A stretch of DNA of 64,000 nt from Litoreibacter roseus (lineage in GTDB: Bacteria > Pseudomonadota > Alphaproteobacteria > Rhodobacterales > Rhodobacteraceae). The notes under the pieces were generated by a model that was given only the letters and a program-made list of their open reading frames with translations, made no database searches and was not told the origin of the DNA. The stretch spans positions 1 through 64,000 of the forward strand of contig NZ_BLJE01000005.1 of assembly GCF_009811795.1 (NCBI RefSeq), read 5' to 3'. Made by a program: the position numbers and the translations under genes. Below, one piece after another: positions 60,636 through 64,000 of this stretch (position 1 is the stretch's first letter; every line of letters starts with the position of its first letter).

Positions 60636-63134
60636 ATGATGCGCCTCGCCGAATACCGTTCCAAAGCCGCGCTGCTGTCGGATTTCCTGCCATGGGCCGC
60701 GTTGATTGCTGACGGCGTCATCCTCAACAAGGATGGCAGCTTCCAGCGGACAGCAGCCTTCCGGGGACCGGACCTCGACTCCGCGACGCCATCGGAATTG
60801 GTCTCGACCGCGGCCCGCCTCAACAGCGCGCTTCGACGCCTGGGGTCGGGCTGGACCGTGTTCGTCGAAGCACAGCGCATCCCGGCACGCGAGTATCCGC
60901 TCTCCGAGTTTCCTGATCCGGTCTCGGCGCTGGTCGATGCAGAGCGCCGCGCGCAATTCGAGGAAGCGTCATCCCACTATGAGAGCCGCTATTTCCTGAC
61001 GCTGACTTGGATGCCGCCTGCGGACGACACAAGCCGCGCCAGCGGATGGCTGTTCGAGGATGCACCGAGCAAGGGTGCAAACCCGCGCGAGCATCTCGCC
61101 GCGTTTCGGTCCCGCAGCGATCGGCTGCTCGACCTCTTCGAAGGATTCATGCCGGAAGCCGCTTGGCTCACCGACGAGGAGACGCTGGGCTATCTGCATT
61201 CAACGATCTCGACGCGGCGGCAAACCGTGCGCGTGCCCGAGACGCCGATGCATCTCGATGCCTATCTCGCCGACGAGCCGCTGGTCGGTGGTCTCGCACC
61301 GCGCCTGGGCAATGCCTATCTGCGCACGCTCTGCATCGTCGGCTTCCCCACCTCGACTTGGCCCGGCCTGCTCGACGAACTCAACGCCCAAGCCTTCGAG
61401 TATCGCTGGGCCACCCGTGCCATATGCCTCGATAAGACAGACGCAACAAAGCTCTTCACTCGCATTCGCCGCCAATGGTTTGCCAAGCGCAAATCGGTCG
61501 CCGCGATCCTCAAAGAGGTGATGACCAACGAGGCCTCGACGTTTTTTGATTCGGACGCCGACAACAAAGCACTGGATGCAGACGAGGCGCTGCAGGAGCT
61601 TGGCTCGGACATCGTTGGTGCGGCCTATGTCACCGCAACGATCACCGTCTGGGACGAGGACGAGCGCGCGGCGGACGCGAAGATCAAGACCGCAGAGAAG
61701 GTGGTGCAAGGCCGCGACTTCACTTGCATCCCTGAGACATTGAACGCGGTGGAAGCCTGGCTCGGCTCGCTGCCCGGCCATCTCTACGCCAATGTCCGGC
61801 AACCGCCGGTCACGACGCTCAACCTCGCGCATATGATTCCGATCTCCGCCGTCTGGGCGGGACCGGCGCGCAACGACCATCTGGACGGCCCGCCGCTCTT
61901 CTATGCAGAGACGCAAGGCGCGACGCCGTTTCGCTTCTCTACCCATGTCGGCGATGTCGGCCACACGCTCGTGGTCGGCCCGACCGGCGCGGGCAAGTCG
62001 GTGTTGTTGGCGCTGATGGCGCTGCAGTTCCGGCGCTATGCAGACGCGCAGATCTTCGCTTTCGATTTCGGGGGGTCGATCCGCTGCGCGACGATGGCCT
62101 GCGGCGGGGATTGGGAAGATCTCGGACTCGCCCTGTCGGACGAAGACGATGCGGTCCATCTGCAGCCGCTCGCGCGGATCGACGATCCAGCCGAGCGCAG
62201 CTGGGCGCAGGACTGGCTCGCCGGACTGCTCACCCGCGAAGGGGTGACGGTTGATCCAGTGGCGCGCGACCATCTCTGGTCGGCGCTCACCTCGCTCGCC
62301 TCCGCTCCTGTCGAGGAGCGCACGCTGACCGGACTCTCGGTCCTGCTCCAATCAAACGATCTCAAGCGTGCTCTCGCGCCGTTTTGCCTCGGCGGTCCTT
62401 TCGGTCGCTTGCTGGATGCGGAAAGCGAAGCGCTCGGCAGCGCCGACTTCCAGGCCTTCGAAACGGAGGGATTGATTGGGTCCGCGGCCGCGCCCGCCGT
62501 TCTCTCCTATCTCTTCCACCGGATCGAAGCCCGGCTCGAAGGACGTCCGAGCCTCATCATCGTCGACGAGGGCTGGCTAGCTCTCGATGACGCGACCTTC
62601 GGCTCGCAACTCCGCGAATGGCTGAAGACGCTGCGCAAGAAAAACGCCTCCGTCGTCTTCGCCACGCAATCGCTTGCCGATATCGATGGGTCGGACATCG
62701 CGCCCGCGATCGTCGAAAGTTGCCCGACCCGCATCTTCCTACCCAACGAGCGCGCCTTCGAACCGCAGATCGCCGCCACCTATCGCGGCTTCGGGCTCAA
62801 CGACCGGCAGATCGAGATCATCGCGAGGGCGGCACCGAAACGTGACTATTATTGCCAGTCGCGCCGCGGCAACCGGCTGTTTGCGCTTGGTTTGGGCGAG
62901 GTCGCGCTGGCCTTCACCGCGGCGTCTTCCAAATCCGATCACGCCGCCATTGACGCGATCCTCGACGAGCATGGGCGGGACAGCTTCGCCGCCGCATGGC
63001 TCGCCCGCCGCGATCTTGGCTGGGCGACCGAGCTGCTCGGCCCGTCCGATGCCGTGATCGAGGCTGCCCCATCCCCCACCCCAAAAGCAAAAGACGACAA
63101 GGAGACTGAGAATGTTCAGAACGAAGACAAGTAA
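60636..63134 (+). CDS. trbE: TrbE, VirB4-like conjugal transfer ATPase
   Basis: 832 residues from the ATG at 60636. The CagE/VirB4 N-terminal domain (LPWAALIADGVILNKDGSFQ) is followed by a AAA core with Walker A VVGPTGAGKSVLL (Lys454) and Walker B SLIIVDEGWLAL, and ATQSLADIDGSDIAPAIVES downstream. It drives substrate transport and pilus assembly. Its 3' end overlaps trbJ by 23 bases. Confidence 0.93.
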   Translation: MMRLAEYRSKAALLSDFLPWAALIADGVILNKDGSFQRTAAFRGPDLDSATPSELVSTAARLNSALRRLGSGWTVFVEAQRIPAREYPLSEFPDPVSALVDAERRAQFEEASSHYESRYFLTLTWMPPADDTSRASGWLFEDAPSKGANPREHLAAFRSRSDRLLDLFEGFMPEAAWLTDEETLGYLHSTISTRRQTVRVPETPMHLDAYLADEPLVGGLAPRLGNAYLRTLCIVGFPTSTWPGLLDELNAQAFEYRWATRAICLDKTDATKLFTRIRRQWFAKRKSVAAILKEVMTNEASTFFDSDADNKALDADEALQELGSDIVGAAYVTATITVWDEDERAADAKIKTAEKVVQGRDFTCIPETLNAVEAWLGSLPGHLYANVRQPPVTTLNLAHMIPISAVWAGPARNDHLDGPPLFYAETQGATPFRFSTHVGDVGHTLVVGPTGAGKSVLLALMALQFRRYADAQIFAFDFGGSIRCATMACGGDWEDLGLALSDEDDAVHLQPLARIDDPAERSWAQDWLAGLLTREGVTVDPVARDHLWSALTSLASAPVEERTLTGLSVLLQSNDLKRALAPFCLGGPFGRLLDAESEALGSADFQAFETEGLIGSAAAPAVLSYLFHRIEARLEGRPSLIIVDEGWLALDDATFGSQLREWLKTLRKKNASVVFATQSLADIDGSDIAPAIVESCPTRIFLPNERAFEPQIAATYRGFGLNDRQIEIIARAAPKRDYYCQSRRGNRLFALGLGEVALAFTAASSKSDHAAIDAILDEHGRDSFAAAWLARRDLGWATELLGPSDAVIEAAPSPTPKAKDDKETENVQNEDK

Positions 63135-63891
63135 ACTGGCCGGCCGCGCTGCCGCGGCCCTACTGCTTTCGAGCGCGATCGCGCTATCACCGGCGACCGC
63201 ACCGCCGGCCCATGCACTGTTCGGCGGCGGCTTCGGCGGGATCGTTTACGACCCCACAAACCATGCCGAGAACCTGCTGACCGCCGCGCGCACGCTGGAG
63301 CAGATCAACAACCAGATCGCCCAGCTCCAGAACGAAGCCCAGATGCTGGTCAATCAGGCCCGTAACCTCGCAAGCCTGCCATATTCCTCGCTGTCCCGCC
63401 TGCAATCGTCGGTCGAGCAGACCCAGCAACTCCTGAACGAAGCGCAGCGCATCGCCCATGACGTAGCGACGATCGACGAGGCCTTCACCCAGGATTACGG
63501 CACCGCCGCCGCGCGGGGCGATTTCGACGAGATGATTGCGGGTGCGCAGAACCGTTGGCGCACTTCCGTCGCCGGGTTCGAGGATGCGCTCAAGGTCCAG
63601 GCCGGCGTCGTCGGCAATATCGAGACCGCTCGCACCGAGATGCAGGCGCTCGTCGGGCGCAGTCAGGCGGCAACGGGTGCGTTGCAGGCGACCCAGGCCG
63701 GCAACCAGCTCCTCGCGCTCCAGAGCCAGCAGATCTCCGATCTAACGGCCGCCATTGCCGCGCAGAACCGCGCGCAATCACTGGAAGCCGCACGCGTCGC
63801 GACGGCCGAAGCGCACGCGCGCGAGAACCTGAACCGCTTCCTCGACTACGGCTCCGGCTACGAGCCGACGACCGTGCGGATGTTCCGGTAG
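63112..63891 (+). CDS. trbJ: TrbJ, VirB5-like periplasmic protein
   Basis: 259 residues. The signal peptide ends at PAHA (near residue 35). The mature chain FGGIVYDPTNHAENLLTAAR, with long coiled-coil helices (TLEQINNQIAQLQNEAQMLV, the later Gln-rich QSQQISDLTAAIAAQNRAQS) is typical of TrbJ, a minor pilus-tip component. It starts inside the end of trbE with CAAGGAGA upstream. Confidence 0.92.
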   Translation: MFRTKTSKLAGRAAAALLLSSAIALSPATAPPAHALFGGGFGGIVYDPTNHAENLLTAARTLEQINNQIAQLQNEAQMLVNQARNLASLPYSSLSRLQSSVEQTQQLLNEAQRIAHDVATIDEAFTQDYGTAAARGDFDEMIAGAQNRWRTSVAGFEDALKVQAGVVGNIETARTEMQALVGRSQAATGALQATQAGNQLLALQSQQISDLTAAIAAQNRAQSLEAARVATAEAHARENLNRFLDYGSGYEPTTVRMFR

Positions 63892-63897
63892 GACGCG

Positions 63898-64000
63898 ATG
63901 AAGCTGTCTGCTGAGACTACCCTCAGAGGGATCACGATCGCCATGGGCGCCATTGCCGCGCTCATGGTGGCGGTCGAGTTCCAGTCCGCCCTTGAAGCAG
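63898..64000 (+). CDS. TrbK-like protein, partial at the right edge
   Basis: The ATG at 63898 lies seven bases after the trbJ stop. The visible 34 codons (MKLSAETTLRGITIAMGAIA, then ALMVAVEFQSALEA) form one membrane anchor, as in the alternative TrbK-type small proteins between trbJ and trbL. These may take part in entry exclusion. The rest lies outside the window. Confidence 0.65.
   Translation, partial: MKLSAETTLRGITIAMGAIAALMVAVEFQSALEA

Noticed and set aside
1-64000. CRISPR arrays, rRNA and tRNA genes, complete insertion sequences
   Set aside because: Looked for on both strands by eye; no regular spacer arrays, no rRNA text, no TpsiC-like GGTTCGAATC in a cloverleaf context and no intact transposase were seen.

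Overview
The window looks like an alphaproteobacterium, most likely a Rhodobacteraceae or close relative. The reasons are a GC-rich trb-type conjugation cluster with a DUF3363 relaxase and the usual alphaproteobacterial backbone genes (DUF932, DUF736, DUF2840, DUF2285, DUF2493), a set of Ala-rich oxidoreductases, and tiny secreted peptides of a type I associate with this family. This is judged from gene content only. No rRNA, tRNA or CRISPR array was recognised.

From 1 to about 13.6 kb lie scattered single genes: small hypotheticals, a TAT-exported SDR with an aldo/keto reductase and a LysR regulator, a MarR/ABA4-like divergent pair, a DUF2867 protein, an endonuclease/exonuclease/phosphatase enzyme and a secreted DUF900 hydrolase. 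They are separated by long non-coding stretches filled with diverged copies of one interspersed repeat family.

From about 13.6 to 27 kb lies a less GC-rich accessory island: a minimal tyrosine recombinase, a glycine-zipper protein, and a three-gene co-oriented cassette. The cassette consists of a PIN-like protein, a 2131-residue protein with an N-terminal PD-(D/E)xK-type domain and a STAND NTPase core, and a small partner whose start lies inside the giant gene. A hipBA toxin-antitoxin pair follows. The cassette resembles Avs/Cap4-type anti-phage systems in logic, but I do not recognise its three-gene composition. It is the best candidate here for an undescribed system.

From 29.5 kb to the right edge runs the backbone of an integrative-conjugative element or conjugative plasmid: DUF932, ParB-like, Toprim, DUF2493, DUF736, DUF2285, an AlpA-like HTH, DUF2840, TraF-type peptidase, lytic transglycosylase, DUF3363 relaxase, VirD4/TraG, a CopG-like protein, then trbB, trbC, trbD, trbE, trbJ and the start of a trbK-like gene. 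The backbone is interrupted by four cargo blocks, each carrying regulators and small metabolic genes (NTF2-like, SDR, CMD, dienelactone hydrolase, DHA2 efflux, methyltransferase). The DUF932 and ParB-like genes share a nearly identical hairpin leader ending at the Shine-Dalgarno. Several genes show decay: an in-frame stop in an efflux pump, a frameshift in a DUF6499-DUF2285 gene, in-frame deletions in an aldo/keto reductase, and a Tyr-to-stop change in a secreted peptide.
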